From Toxoplasma gondii ME49 (lineage: Eukaryota; Apicomplexa; Conoidasida; Eucoccidiorida; Sarcocystidae): a DNA stretch of 64,000 bases. This document shows positions 25,126 to 35,759 of this stretch, in pieces. Location: contig NC_031480.1 of assembly GCF_000006565.2 (NCBI RefSeq), positions 5,759,170-5,823,169 on the forward strand, read 5' to 3'. A program made the translations under genes and the position numbers. The notes beneath the pieces were generated by a model, which was not told where the DNA came from, did not search any database, and was given only the letters and a program-made list of their open reading frames with translations. The number at the start of each line of letters is the position of its first letter. The stretch's first letter is position 1.

Positions 25126-25233
25126 GCAGTTGAAAGTGCGGCATTTTTTCGCGACTGCTTATGTAGAGACACAGGCATTCATAAGTTGACATGTATGTCT
25201 GTACACCTATATATGTAAATCAACTGCGTGTAA

Positions 25234-25264
<31 letters not shown>

Positions 25265-26789
25265 CTTATAAAGGAAGTCAAGCGCTGGGTGGGATTGAGC
25301 GGAAGGCCCTGAAAACGACGCGTTCGCGCTCGGTTTTGGCGTCAAGGGAAAGCATACTAGAAAATCGAGTTTTGCTTGCTGGGGTGGATATCGTTGCCGG
25401 CGCTGGAGAGCTTTTCTACAAACGAGCTTCTGCACATCCACGTGGACTGAGTGATCAAGTCAACAACGTGTAGCACGATTCGATTTTTCTGTTTTTCAAC
25501 GGTTCCGATTTAGCAGTGAGTTCCGTAGAGTGGTGGGGGGTTGAAGCGGGCAGTAAAGTAGAAACGAGATTTGCAGTTGGCTTTAACTTGTGGAATGCGC
25601 CCTTGTTTTTCAAAGGTCGCAAGCTGAGTTTGCTTAACTAAATGCCGCGCGAACTCTCTGTGAGAGTCGCCTCCTGCTTCCTAATTTGCCAGAAGGGACT
25701 TCTTGTCTCGAAAAGCGATGCAGCCAAAATCCCGACGAAAGTAACCACTGGAGGGGCGGCTGCTGCGGAGAGGCTGTTTATGTTTTCCCTGTGAAAGGGT
25801 GATTTGACGTGCGTCGCGGACGAGCGAAGCATAAATGATCGACCTTCGGATCGACCGGAGAATTTGCACTCCTGAGAGATGCGGGTTAACGCCGACAGGT
25901 ATACAGTTCAACTCAGACGCAGACTGGTGGCGAGACGTGAATCCACAATTTTCCTCGCCTAACGCCCCTCTGCCTTGGTTGCCAATTGCATGCAGTGACA
26001 CTCAGCCCCAGGAGCAATTCTTATTCCTGGTCTGCTAAAAGCACGTCGTTCGTGTGAATAGTTGTTAACTGGAAAGCAGAGTGGTCACGGGGACCTAACA
26101 GGTACCTCGGCGAGGCAGGAAAAGCTCCCCTTTCCAACGCCAAGCTTGACGGTAAAACGCAGCACATGGCAGACAGTTGCTAAGCAGGCGAACTTTCACA
26201 GCAGTGTTCCACGCTTGTCATGACTCTACAAAAAATCTGCATCACCGTACACGCACGATTCGAGTCCCTGAGGAGTCGCGCAACACAGCCAGTTTTTCTA
26301 GGCTAGAGCAACACGGTTGCGGGGCATCCCAGGTCGACGTCTCGAACTGGCAACGCAGGACTATCATGGTCGCAAGTCATCCTCGAGAGCCCAGAGAGGA
26401 ATTCACACTACCAGACTGAGAGAGACTGAACTCTCCTAAGGTCTCCTGGTGAAGGCAGGCATAGCTCTAAGGCGGAATGGACACTGCTTAGGCCGCAACC
26501 ATAGCTCCCATTCCTGCACCTGATACCAGAGATCTAGCTGACAGAATTCCACACGGCCCCGCTAGTCAGTTGACAAAAACGGTACATCACGGGAAAAAAC
26601 ACGTTAGAAACAGTCAGAAATCACTGAGTTCGAAACACCTCTTTTTCTCTCTACTTTCAAAATATATCTGGAGACCTGTTGCACAGGCAACAAGACCTCA
26701 ACATGCACCTCCCTCGGAACGGGGGTCTCAGATTCAGCCGTTCAAGGACAGTGAACTAAAGCCAGATTTAATCCACAGCCATGATATGA
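25126..26789. other. Convergent 3' spacer
   Basis: Between the stop codons of the CASP-like gene (plus) and the NTPase (minus). It contains a TA run at about 25234-25265 and otherwise unremarkable sequence. No convincing ORF, RNA gene or repeat is visible; it should hold both 3' UTRs. Confidence 0.5.
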
Positions 26790-28829
26790 CTATTCTAATG
26801 ACAAATTGTGGGTCCAGCCGGTCTCATACGCCACGTTACTCCACAGCTGGACGTGCAAAACCTGCTGTAAGATTGCTCCCACCTGCCAACCCAATTCTGC
26901 AACTTGCTGGCCTTTCTCGTCCTTGACACCCTTTTCCCAGCTGATGGAGACAGGGCCTTTCTCGGCTGCCTCCATATGCGCCACCAACGCTGCGTTGAGT
27001 GCCAGTGTTTTGCAGATGTCATGGTTTTGCGAGTTCAGCTTCTCCTGGAACTTGTCTGGAAGGTAAAGGACAGGCCCAATCCCTTTCAAAACCTTTACGG
27101 AAGCCGCACAAAACGCTTTTGATGCCTTCTCCAGCTCCACAGAGCCACCAGAAAACGACGAACTCAACACTCCTGCTTTCACAAGCAGACGGATGGCCGC
27201 TACCATTGCCCAACCAGTGACAACCATCGGAGCATTTGTTGACACGAACTTGAAAACCTGGCCGAGAGACTCGAAGCCGGAGGACGTCGCTTCGCTGTTC
27301 GCCGGCAACGGATACTTTGGCGAAATGAGAATTCTTTCGACCTGCTCTTGGCACCTGTCGAAGTCACCAGTTCCAACAATCTTCGTGCACCCCTCGATCG
27401 CGACGCGCTCTTCCAACGGGTGCTGCGGATCGATCTTGTTTTCGCGGCACTGAAGCTCGTTGATTGCCTTCATTCCAATTTCCGGATTGGTTTCTGAGCA
27501 GTACGTGGCGATCGGCTTCAGCTTGTTCCTGCGCATGTCTCCACTCACAGTCACGGTGCCGTCCACGTGGTTGATCGAGACTGCACCTGCAGAGCAGGCC
27601 TGCTGGTAGCCTTTGAAGAAGCACGGATTGTAGCAGACGCCGTCGATGAGAAACTCCTCGTCACTACACAGTTGCTTCAGAAAGAGGCCCGTGGAGCTGT
27701 CCACGCCAAGGTGCATGAACGAGACGGAAATGACGTCTGCACTGGGGTATCTCTTGGGGAGGAAGCGCTCGCGCTGGAGATTCACGGCCTTGACAGAAGA
27801 CGGCAAAACGTCTGTCGGCGCAAGGGGGAAGACAACCTGGGCGGACGTACCTCCAAACTCTACAACACCCGCCAAATCGTTTCGACACGTCTTGAAGTCA
27901 CCTTCTCCACGATCGCAAAACGAGCTCTCTTCCTTTAGCCTGTGTGTCAAATGGTTCAGCGTCAGGAATGCATACAGACCTTCTTCCGCTCCAGTAATGG
28001 GTCGTGTGAGCTCGGGATTCGTGAAGAACTTGTAACTTATCTTATTGGAGAAGTTGTTGATGGAGTGTCGCAGAGCGACAAAAAATCCATCGCGATACCA
28101 GTCGTGGAAATCACGCACGCCACCGGTACTGTAGAAGACGACGGGCACACCCAGAGCCTTGACGTGGACCTTTTCCTCATCTGACAAATGTGTCTCGAAC
28201 AGACCCACTATATTTTCCTCTAAAGCACCAAAGAACTCATTTGCTGTCTGCAGCATCCGGCGAAAGAATCGAAGAAGAATTCGTGAGTCAACACTGCGTG
28301 ACTCCCAACCTTCGCCTGCGTACTGATCCAGCCACTTCTCTAAAACCTCGCGTAGACGAGTGTGCCGCATGCCTGTCGCAATTTGGCGGATGGAATGTGG
28401 AATGACTGTGCGTTGTTGGAAAGGACACGATAACGTTTGCATGAGAAAGATATTGGGGCGGGTCGAGGAGCTGCCAGCATCGATAACAACTATTGCCTGG
28501 GTAGCGTGGCGGCAATTCGTCTCTAACGCCTTCAGTTGATGCAGTGCATGACGACCTTCTTGGATCTGAGCAACAGATGACATGGCCAGGCTTTGAAACG
28601 ATTTCCTTCCCAGACTGAACTCCGCCGGAAGCTGTTCAGCACTTGCAGGCAGGTTCTGGGTCAGTACGACATTCCTCCGCTCGGCATTCTGATTCACATG
28701 GTTTCCCGAGTTACCTGACGTCAAACTGGTAGCCGATAGTGTGGATGTAACCCCTGCCGAACACGTTGGAACAAAAACAGAAAACCCCACCAGCACACCC
28801 CAAATGATGGTGACCTGGTGTTGGTTCAT
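26790..28829 (-). CDS. Secreted nucleoside triphosphatase (GDA1/CD39 family)
   Basis: Apyrase-type NTPase of the coccidian dense-granule kind, hydrolysing NTPs in the parasitophorous vacuole; activation by dithiols is known for the T. gondii enzymes. Single exon, 679 residues. I start at the ATG at 28829, because a classical signal peptide follows (hydrophobic IIWGVLVGFSVFVP, then cleavage near TCSA); the ORF runs 17 codons further upstream. Apyrase regions seen: DAGSSSTR (117-124), YSTGGVRD (233-240), GAEEGLYAF (280-288) and EFGGTSAQ (324-331). Cysteines at 305 and 315 are spaced as in the regulatory disulfide of T. gondii NTPase. The residues between the signal peptide and the conserved domain form a ~50-residue Ser/Asn-rich linker. 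It appears intact. A ruined paralogue lies about 3 kb upstream of its start on the same strand. No intron is seen, as is usual for these genes. Confidence 0.92.
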   Translation of the reverse strand: MNQHQVTIIWGVLVGFSVFVPTCSAGVTSTLSATSLTSGNSGNHVNQNAERRNVVLTQNLPASAEQLPAEFSLGRKSFQSLAMSSVAQIQEGRHALHQLKALETNCRHATQAIVVIDAGSSSTRPNIFLMQTLSCPFQQRTVIPHSIRQIATGMRHTRLREVLEKWLDQYAGEGWESRSVDSRILLRFFRRMLQTANEFFGALEENIVGLFETHLSDEEKVHVKALGVPVVFYSTGGVRDFHDWYRDGFFVALRHSINNFSNKISYKFFTNPELTRPITGAEEGLYAFLTLNHLTHRLKEESSFCDRGEGDFKTCRNDLAGVVEFGGTSAQVVFPLAPTDVLPSSVKAVNLQRERFLPKRYPSADVISVSFMHLGVDSSTGLFLKQLCSDEEFLIDGVCYNPCFFKGYQQACSAGAVSINHVDGTVTVSGDMRRNKLKPIATYCSETNPEIGMKAINELQCRENKIDPQHPLEERVAIEGCTKIVGTGDFDRCQEQVERILISPKYPLPANSEATSSGFESLGQVFKFVSTNAPMVVTGWAMVAAIRLLVKAGVLSSSFSGGSVELEKASKAFCAASVKVLKGIGPVLYLPDKFQEKLNSQNHDICKTLALNAALVAHMEAAEKGPVSISWEKGVKDEKGQQVAELGWQVGAILQQVLHVQLWSNVAYETGWTHNLSLE

Positions 28830-31800
28830 CTCGGCACAGAAATCAGGCTCACTGCAATGACACAAAGGCTGATCCCACATTACCGTTGATAGACTGAAGA
28901 CGAGATGCAGTTCTCACGTTGCCCCGTGAGGGCAGCATACCACGTGTAAGTGGCTGATCAGACCTGTTAAGGGACACTTTCCACGTGAGTAACTCAGTGT
29001 AACAGAGGTGAGAAACCTCAAGCCGCGATCCACTCAGTATAACTTTTTCTTTCGGCCGGGAACGGAGCAGCCTGCACGCCGCTAGCCTGTAAACAGGCGA
29101 GACAGAGACAGGAGTAGAAACAGTCAGTCTCTGCCAAAGTCAACGCTAGCCGCAGGCTCGGCTAGCCACTGACGACTCGAAGTCTGGCCAGCGTAGTTGA
29201 GCACAACTAACTCGAGATAGCGCCGGTGTTGTATTCGAGTGCTTCCGTCATAAAAAATGAATCAAGTGACCAAATGTTGACGACAGGCCACAGGTGCTTC
29301 GACAGAGCTCGCTTCGGGGGAAAGGTATGGGATTCGCGGAGTTTTCCCGAATGTGGACATGTTGAAAAGTGATTTGCCGTGACGGCGGGAGCGATGTGTG
29401 GTTGAGTGTTTGCGTCGCATTCTGTTGGAAGGCTCTACTACAGCCGGATCCTGGGAGAAATACGTGGATCAGCATTTTCAAACCATATCGAGACATCCTG
29501 AGTCACTGACCATGGGATCTATGAGAATTGGGGTGCTCGACAGATCGATCATATAACTTGCAGCGTCAACGCACACATGGGACCTTTTGTTCAGTGGGGA
29601 GGCCCGGTAGTAACAGGGTTCAGGCCACAGCTTTGAATATCCTTTGACCACGGTGAGGCCATCTGCACGGTGCTGCAGCAATTCTCTCTACGTCCATCTC
29701 AGCAAGCTGAGGAATGGAGAAGGCAGACGTGCGGCGCAAGCAGAGCTAGGAGTTGGGCAGGGGTGCAGTTCAAAGGTTGCCGACCACGTAGAAGGGCATA
29801 AACTTTCACATACGGTTTCAAGAGCTACTACAAGTCACGGAAGTTTGTTTAAAGATAGAGAAGGCGGACTCTGGTGGAACAGCCTTCCAAAGCGTAATCG
29901 GGCCCTGGCTGTTGCTGCGACAGTCGCCAAAAGCTCTTCAACCGATGATATAGTCCCTCACGCGTGGCATTACGAGGCGTTTGCCTTCTGAAGAAAGATA
30001 CAAGACGCAGCGACAGCGACACCTTGAGAAACAGGCATTTGCGGGTTCATGCACTCGTCAACGAGCAAGGCTGGTTTCCAGCAATTCACGTTTCGGAACG
30101 TATCGTGACGTCGCTGACGGAATGTGCGGCCAGGCGGGGGGGGGATCCACCGGCTCGTTAGCAGCAATCGAAAAGGGAGTTACTCCTTGCAGGCACATAG
30201 TTGAAGAGCAATACTGCGGAGTGCCGCCGTTGACGTAACGCTTTCGGCTTACAGATTTACCTGTTCAGTCGATAGTGCTTGCCACTGAAGGGCATGGCTT
30301 GGTTTGCTTGTGTCCTTACTTACACCTCATAGGAAAGTGCGCAACAGCTGTCAACGCTTCTAGTAGAGGCAATTTTGGGTGCAGCTTCCGTCTTCCTTTG
30401 GTTAGTGTAGCGAACTACAAAACGCTCCTGCGGTCTAAAATACCTTTTTCTTTGTTAGCTCCAGCAAGCCTATTGACCCACTGCGAGCTTCCGTGCGCCG
30501 GGGCGACAAGAAAATCTTCTTTTGCACGTGAATTGGAGCTCCACCCGTCTAGTGGTTCACATAGCGTTGTGGGGAGGAAGGAGAGCAACTCCTGATGAAA
30601 ATGGACGGAACCCTGACCAGCAGCCGAGCGTGAAAGTGAAGATACCTTAGTCGCTGGCGGATAAACTGATGCTGATGGACACAAATCATGACTGTCACTT
30701 GCGGGTGCCGATGTAGCGGAAGAAGGGACCGGAAAGGGGACGTGGAAGCAAAAACAAATGTAACCTTTTTCTGCAAATACATGTGGTAGGAGGCAAGGGA
30801 AACGAGTCCAGAATGGAAAGGTGCCAGATGAATATCCAAACGGTCACCGATGTCAGCTCATCACCAAAAGTGTACTGGACACTACAGCAGGCCCTGCGTC
30901 CGGCTGTTGCCTACTAGTATTGCTTCTCGCCATGATTTACCGATGCGCTCGCCGCGACAGGCCGTCGACATTACGCTGTCTGTTCAGGTATAAACCTCAC
31001 GACTCTGTAGAAACTAACTTTCACAGAGGAGGCCAGTCAAGTGCGTTGCACAGTGCTCGGGCCGCCCTTGAGATCGCACATCTACGTCCGTTGCGGCTGA
31101 GAGGCGTTCCAGCGTGTTGTGAGGAGCCGTAGCAGAATTGACTCGAAAAAAGTATCCAGCGTCCTTGGGACGAAACCATCGCTGTCGTCGGGTGCGACAC
31201 CTAGCACTCCGAAGCATGACCTACGTCAGCTGACAGATCGGCTGATTTGCGGCTACACCATACAGACCCGGACTGGCGAAATCGACTGCGGACGACTCAG
31301 TGGGTCAAATGGCGTCGAAAACTTTTGCCAGAGCTCGCCTTCTGACGTGTGACTTTTTGGGGTGAAGTCTGCTGGTGTCCAAATGTTCACAGCATCACTC
31401 CTCCTCCGCAGGTACCCGGTACACTAGAAGAGCTTTGTTACGGACTACCATCGACATGCAAATGACAGAAACGAATGAGAATGCCTGTTTCGTGGCCGAG
31501 ACGAACCGTATTACCTGCACCAGCTATTTGGCTGTTTTCTTAAACTGTTGAAAGCGGACGAAGACTGACAATTAACAACCACACGCTCGGCTCAAATGAC
31601 GAGTCTCCTGGTGAATAAACCGAAGACAAACCGTGCATAACCACATTTAACTCTTTATACAATGTAAACTACCTGGGCATTGCGAACCAGCCAAAGAGAA
31701 ACCGAAAACACAAAACAACGAAAACTGAGTATACCAGCAGGGACATCGACAGATCACGCGAACCTTCTGCGGTGTTGGCAAAGCGACGAGAACATACGGG

Positions 31801-32112
31801 TAAACGGAAACAAAGCACCCTTTCCACTTCAAAAAGAGACACACAGAAACTTTTGAAACCGGCATATAGCAACTGGCAGAAACCTACGTAACTATGATGG
31901 GGGATCGCTAAAGTAGAAGTCTACGGAACCAATAAAAACCGTCTCTTCAGATAAATCAGACGCTGCACAGATGCGCCGGGCGGCGCACGTCTACCTCTTA
32001 TGCATGTCCGACCTTTGCAGCAGGGCAAAAATGTTTCAGATCACATCTACAATACACTGGGAAGGCGCTGCAACTGCAACGCACATGGACTTCCCTCGAA
32101 GTTTTTCTTTGC
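28830..32112. other. Spacer between intact NTPase and NTPase pseudogene
   Basis: Should contain the promoter of the NTPase at its left end. Open frames are short and lack domains. A perfect 8-bp inverted repeat (GCTAGCCG, 6-nt loop) lies at 29145-29166. I see no further NTPase fragment, microsatellite or RNA gene. Composition is less GC-rich than the housekeeping genes on either side. Confidence 0.45.
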
Positions 32113-33610
32113 TTAATGTGCCCAGGAGTTCGATCTCGAATGGAACCCGGATAATAGCCAATCGCATCCCACGTTGTGGATCCAGTCGGACTCGAACACC
32201 ATATGGCCCCAGGTCTCCGCGTCCAAGACCTGCTGCAAAACTGCACCAAGCGGCCAGCCAAGATCTGCAACGTGCTGGCCGTTCTCGTCTCTCACACTCT
32301 TCTCCCCCTTGATCGACGCCGGGTGGCCTTCGGCCTCTTCCATGAGCTGCAGCAGCCGGGCGCTGACTGCCATGAACTGGCAGATGTCGCGGTCGGTGGA
32401 GAGGAGCTTCTTCATCTCGAGATTGAGCAAGTTGATCATCATCGGCCAGGAGCAGACGCCGTCGATGAGAAACTCCTCGTCACTACACAGTTGCTTCAGA
32501 AAGAGGCCCGTGGAGCTGTCCACGCCAAGGTGCATGAACGAGACGGAAATGACGTCTGCACTGGGGTATCTCTTGGGGAGGAAGCGCTCGCGCTGGAGAT
32601 TCACGGCCTTGACAGAAGACGGCAAAACGTCTGTCGGCGCAAGGGGGAAGACAACCTGGGCAGACGCCCGTCAGATCTCGACGATCGCGGCGAGCTTGCT
32701 ACCGGGCTGCTCCGCCTCCTCGTGGTGGGTGTGTCCGCTGTGAGTGAGGCGGCCAGTCAGGTGGTTGACCGCGAAGAAGGCGAAGAAGGCTTCCTCGGCT
32801 CCAGTGATGGCGCGCGTCAGTTCGGAACTCGTCAAGAGTTTGTAGTGGAACTCGTTTGTGTTGTTGTTGATCGACTGGCGCAGCGCGAGGCAGAACCGGT
32901 CGCGGTACCAGTCTTGGAAGTCATGTACACCGGCAGTACTGTAGAAGGTGAAGGGCATACCCAGCGCCTTAACCTGGACCTTTTCCTCTTCCGACAGATG
33001 CGCCTCCATCCAAGAAGCCCATGCGGTACCCCAAAACCTTGGAGACGGTACCTGCCGTCTGCACGATCTGCCGAAAAAACATAAACATGACCCGCGAGTC
33101 GATTGCTCGCGACTCCCAGCAGGTGCCTGAATACCGGTCCTGCCAGTTCTCCAACACCTCGCGAAGACCCGTGCGGCGGATCCCGTTCGCGACGTGGCGA
33201 ATGGACTCAGGGATCACTCTGAGTTGTGAAAGCGGACAGGAAACCATCCGCATTCGAAAAAGAATCGGACGCGTTGACGAGCTGCCTGCATCGACCACAA
33301 CGACCGCCTGGGTGGCATGGCGACACTCGGTCTCGAGGGATTTGAGGCGGTGTAGTTCTTGACGGCCTTCCTGGATCGTCCGTTTCGCTGCATTCGAAAG
33401 AGACTGCACTCGTTCACCTTCTCAAAGTGCGCCAGTCTGTCGGCTCCCCCACGTAAAAAACTCTTCCCCAACTCAGAGGACTCTCTCTGAGTCTCCCGGT
33501 CCATGTTCACGTCCCCAATGCACGGGGCGGCCGTGGCCGGCGTTCCTCGCCAGGGGAAAACACACCACCAGGAAGGCGCACATGCACACAAAGCCGTTGA
33601 AACCCTCCAT
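32113..33610 (-). pseudogene. Decayed NTPase (GDA1/CD39) paralogue
   Basis: Clear homologue of the gene at 26790-28829, in the same orientation. It begins with an ATG at 33610 and a signal-peptide-like stretch (CMCAFLVVCFPLA). Lesions read directly: the frame shifts after the signal peptide and shifts back near 33400. One extra base near 33005 moves the frame again, before the HLSEEEKV segment. An in-frame TGA at about 32671-32673 replaces a glycine codon in the apyrase EFGG motif. At about 32450 the sequence jumps from LIDGVC to a C-terminal NLLNLEMKKLL segment, deleting about 170 residues present in the intact copy. The apyrase DAGSSSTR motif survives, but the regulatory cysteine pair is gone. 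Four kinds of damage make a functional product implausible. A tract of about 216 bp (32451-32666) is nearly identical to the intact gene. Confidence 0.9.
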
Positions 33611-35759
33611 GTTCGCAACCGAGAAACGCCATCGAAGGAAAAATGCTACTCTTCAAGACGAGAGGGCGAGACCGAGATGACACATCGTGGCAAACCCGGT
33701 ACCGGCTAGAGAGATGGCTGGCTTCCAAGGCACGCTCCTCTACCACGTCAAAAATTGCCAGCGGGTACCGAAAGACATATGTATTGTATCTACATACATC
33801 ATATATATTGTGTGCTGTGCATCTACGTTGTCTTTATAGTACGCGATGCAAGTACCCCGTGACAGCCGTTGCCTGAACACCGGCGCCTATATATACCCCA
33901 AAGGACGCGGCGGGTCACCCTCGCTACCGGAAGCAACCTCTTCACAGCAGAAGAGCTTGCAGGGCAGAGCGGAGGAGCAAACCACAACAGGATTCCATGG
34001 ACAAATACTTTCTTCAGACGAGAGGTAGCGAAGCGCTACGTTGTACGTCACCGGGGGAGAGCAGGCGCCACGGCTTCCTGTTCCGTCTGGGGACCGCCGC
34101 CTTTCTCCCAGAGAGAACGACGGCAGCAGGGGACCCCAGTCTGTTGACAGGTTGCGCAAGGGCGAGAGCACCGATTTTAAGAGCGCGCATTCTATATTGC
34201 CCTTGTCGCCGTGTGTGTGCGGCGTCAACTCACTGGGGACCTTGTTTTCTCGATGGTGAGAACGTCACGTTCTAGCTGTCGCTTGCCCTTTTTCTCTTGA
34301 TCAGAAATACAGACCTGGGCAGGAGATTCCGGAAGATACGTAGAGCACATTTGCTGCCGTCCACGACCGGGATTCCGTGCTCGCGTCACTCTTGCAGGAG
34401 CAGCGGCGTCTTTTCTCCGTCCGCTTTCTAGCAGGCTGCGATTTTCTTTCGGCACTGAGAGGAAGCGTTCGCGGCACCAACGCAGCGGACGGTCTCTCGT
34501 GTCTTTTTCATGACAAAGTGGATCGACTGCTTTGCGGCGCAACCTCAGGGAAGAACAGGGCTGGTTCGTTTTGGTTGCCCTATTTGCTGACTTGCTCTTC
34601 GGACCTAGGAACCGCATCACTCTCTAGGCTTGCCGAGAGTCTTTTCGGCGAACCTTGCACATGTACTGCACAGCGGAACGCGTTCCTTTTCCGCCGTGTC
34701 CTGTTCGTTTCCCCTTTCTAACACAGTGTCGTCGGTGTCACGGCAGTTGCGACACTTCGGCTTTCCCATGCTGTCTCCAACTCGGTGAAGCACGTCTGTT
34801 TTCTCGTTCGTTTCTGGTAGCCTTTAAAGTTGACCAGCATCGGGCGGCCGACCGTGTAGCTGCGGACAGCCGTCCACGCCTTTTGTGCTCGTGTTCTCCG
34901 TCGTTTCTTCTGTCCTACAACTCCGCAGAAATGCACGTCCTTCTCGTATCACCTGATCCTTCGTTTTGGTGAACAGAAGCTCTTTTCCGTGCCGCGTGCA
35001 ATCTGCGTTGCCTTGTTTGTCTTGTGGCGTTGCCGTTCCCGCCCGGAACACCCCGACGTTTTGTCGAGTTTTCCTCCTCAAACTGGGGCTCTCCCACGGA
35101 ATTTTCTCTGCATACACGTCTATTCGATTCACTGCATCTCAAAAGAAGCACTGTTTTTTTCAGCCAATGCATCGTCGGCGACCACCACGGCAGTTCTGAG
35201 AGGGGTTCGTACTCCTGACACAACTGCCCGTTACCTCGAGCAGTTTGTTCGCCTCAGTAGCGACGTTTTTCGTTTTCATTCGGTTGGGTCCTTCTTTGCA
35301 TTTTTACTGGTCTTCTCGAATTTCGCTCCGCCTCTCTTCGCCATAGTTTCATCTGTTTCATACCGTTCATTCCGCGTCCCCTGGCGGTGTTGCCACACGC
35401 GTCCCGGCGGGCCGGACTTTGTCGTATTGAGGACATCCCCTGCTTCGTCGCGGTGCGTTGCCGTGTGCGTGTTCTCTGTTGATCGTTTTCTGTTCCGGCC
35501 ATCTGCCAGCTTTTTGGTGCCTCGAGTATTCGTTTTTTTCGTTGCATTTTTGGTGCGCGCCCGTTGGGTCGGAGAAATTACTGTAAATCCCGTTCCTGGG
35601 GTCTCGTCCTTAACCATCAAGAGTGAAGACACATCATCACTCGTAGTAGGAGACTGCGTACCAGAATCTTCCGCCGAGGCATTTGCGTGTGCTTCAGTCC
35701 TGCCCGCCGGTAGCTGAACTCGGTGCAGAATTTTTTGCGCTCTCGAAACAGCAGACAAC
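33611..35759. other. Upstream spacer and probable 5' region of myosin F
   Basis: Separates the NTPase pseudogene start (minus) from the myosin F ATG (plus). The right half is pyrimidine-rich, as in long coccidian leaders. Its overlapping open frames on both strands have no domains. No transcription element is assigned with confidence. Confidence 0.45.

Noticed and set aside
32113..33610. NTPase pseudogene as a spliced functional gene
   Set aside because: NTPase genes of this kind lack introns, and no GT-AG pairs remove the TGA and frameshifts while keeping the conserved blocks.
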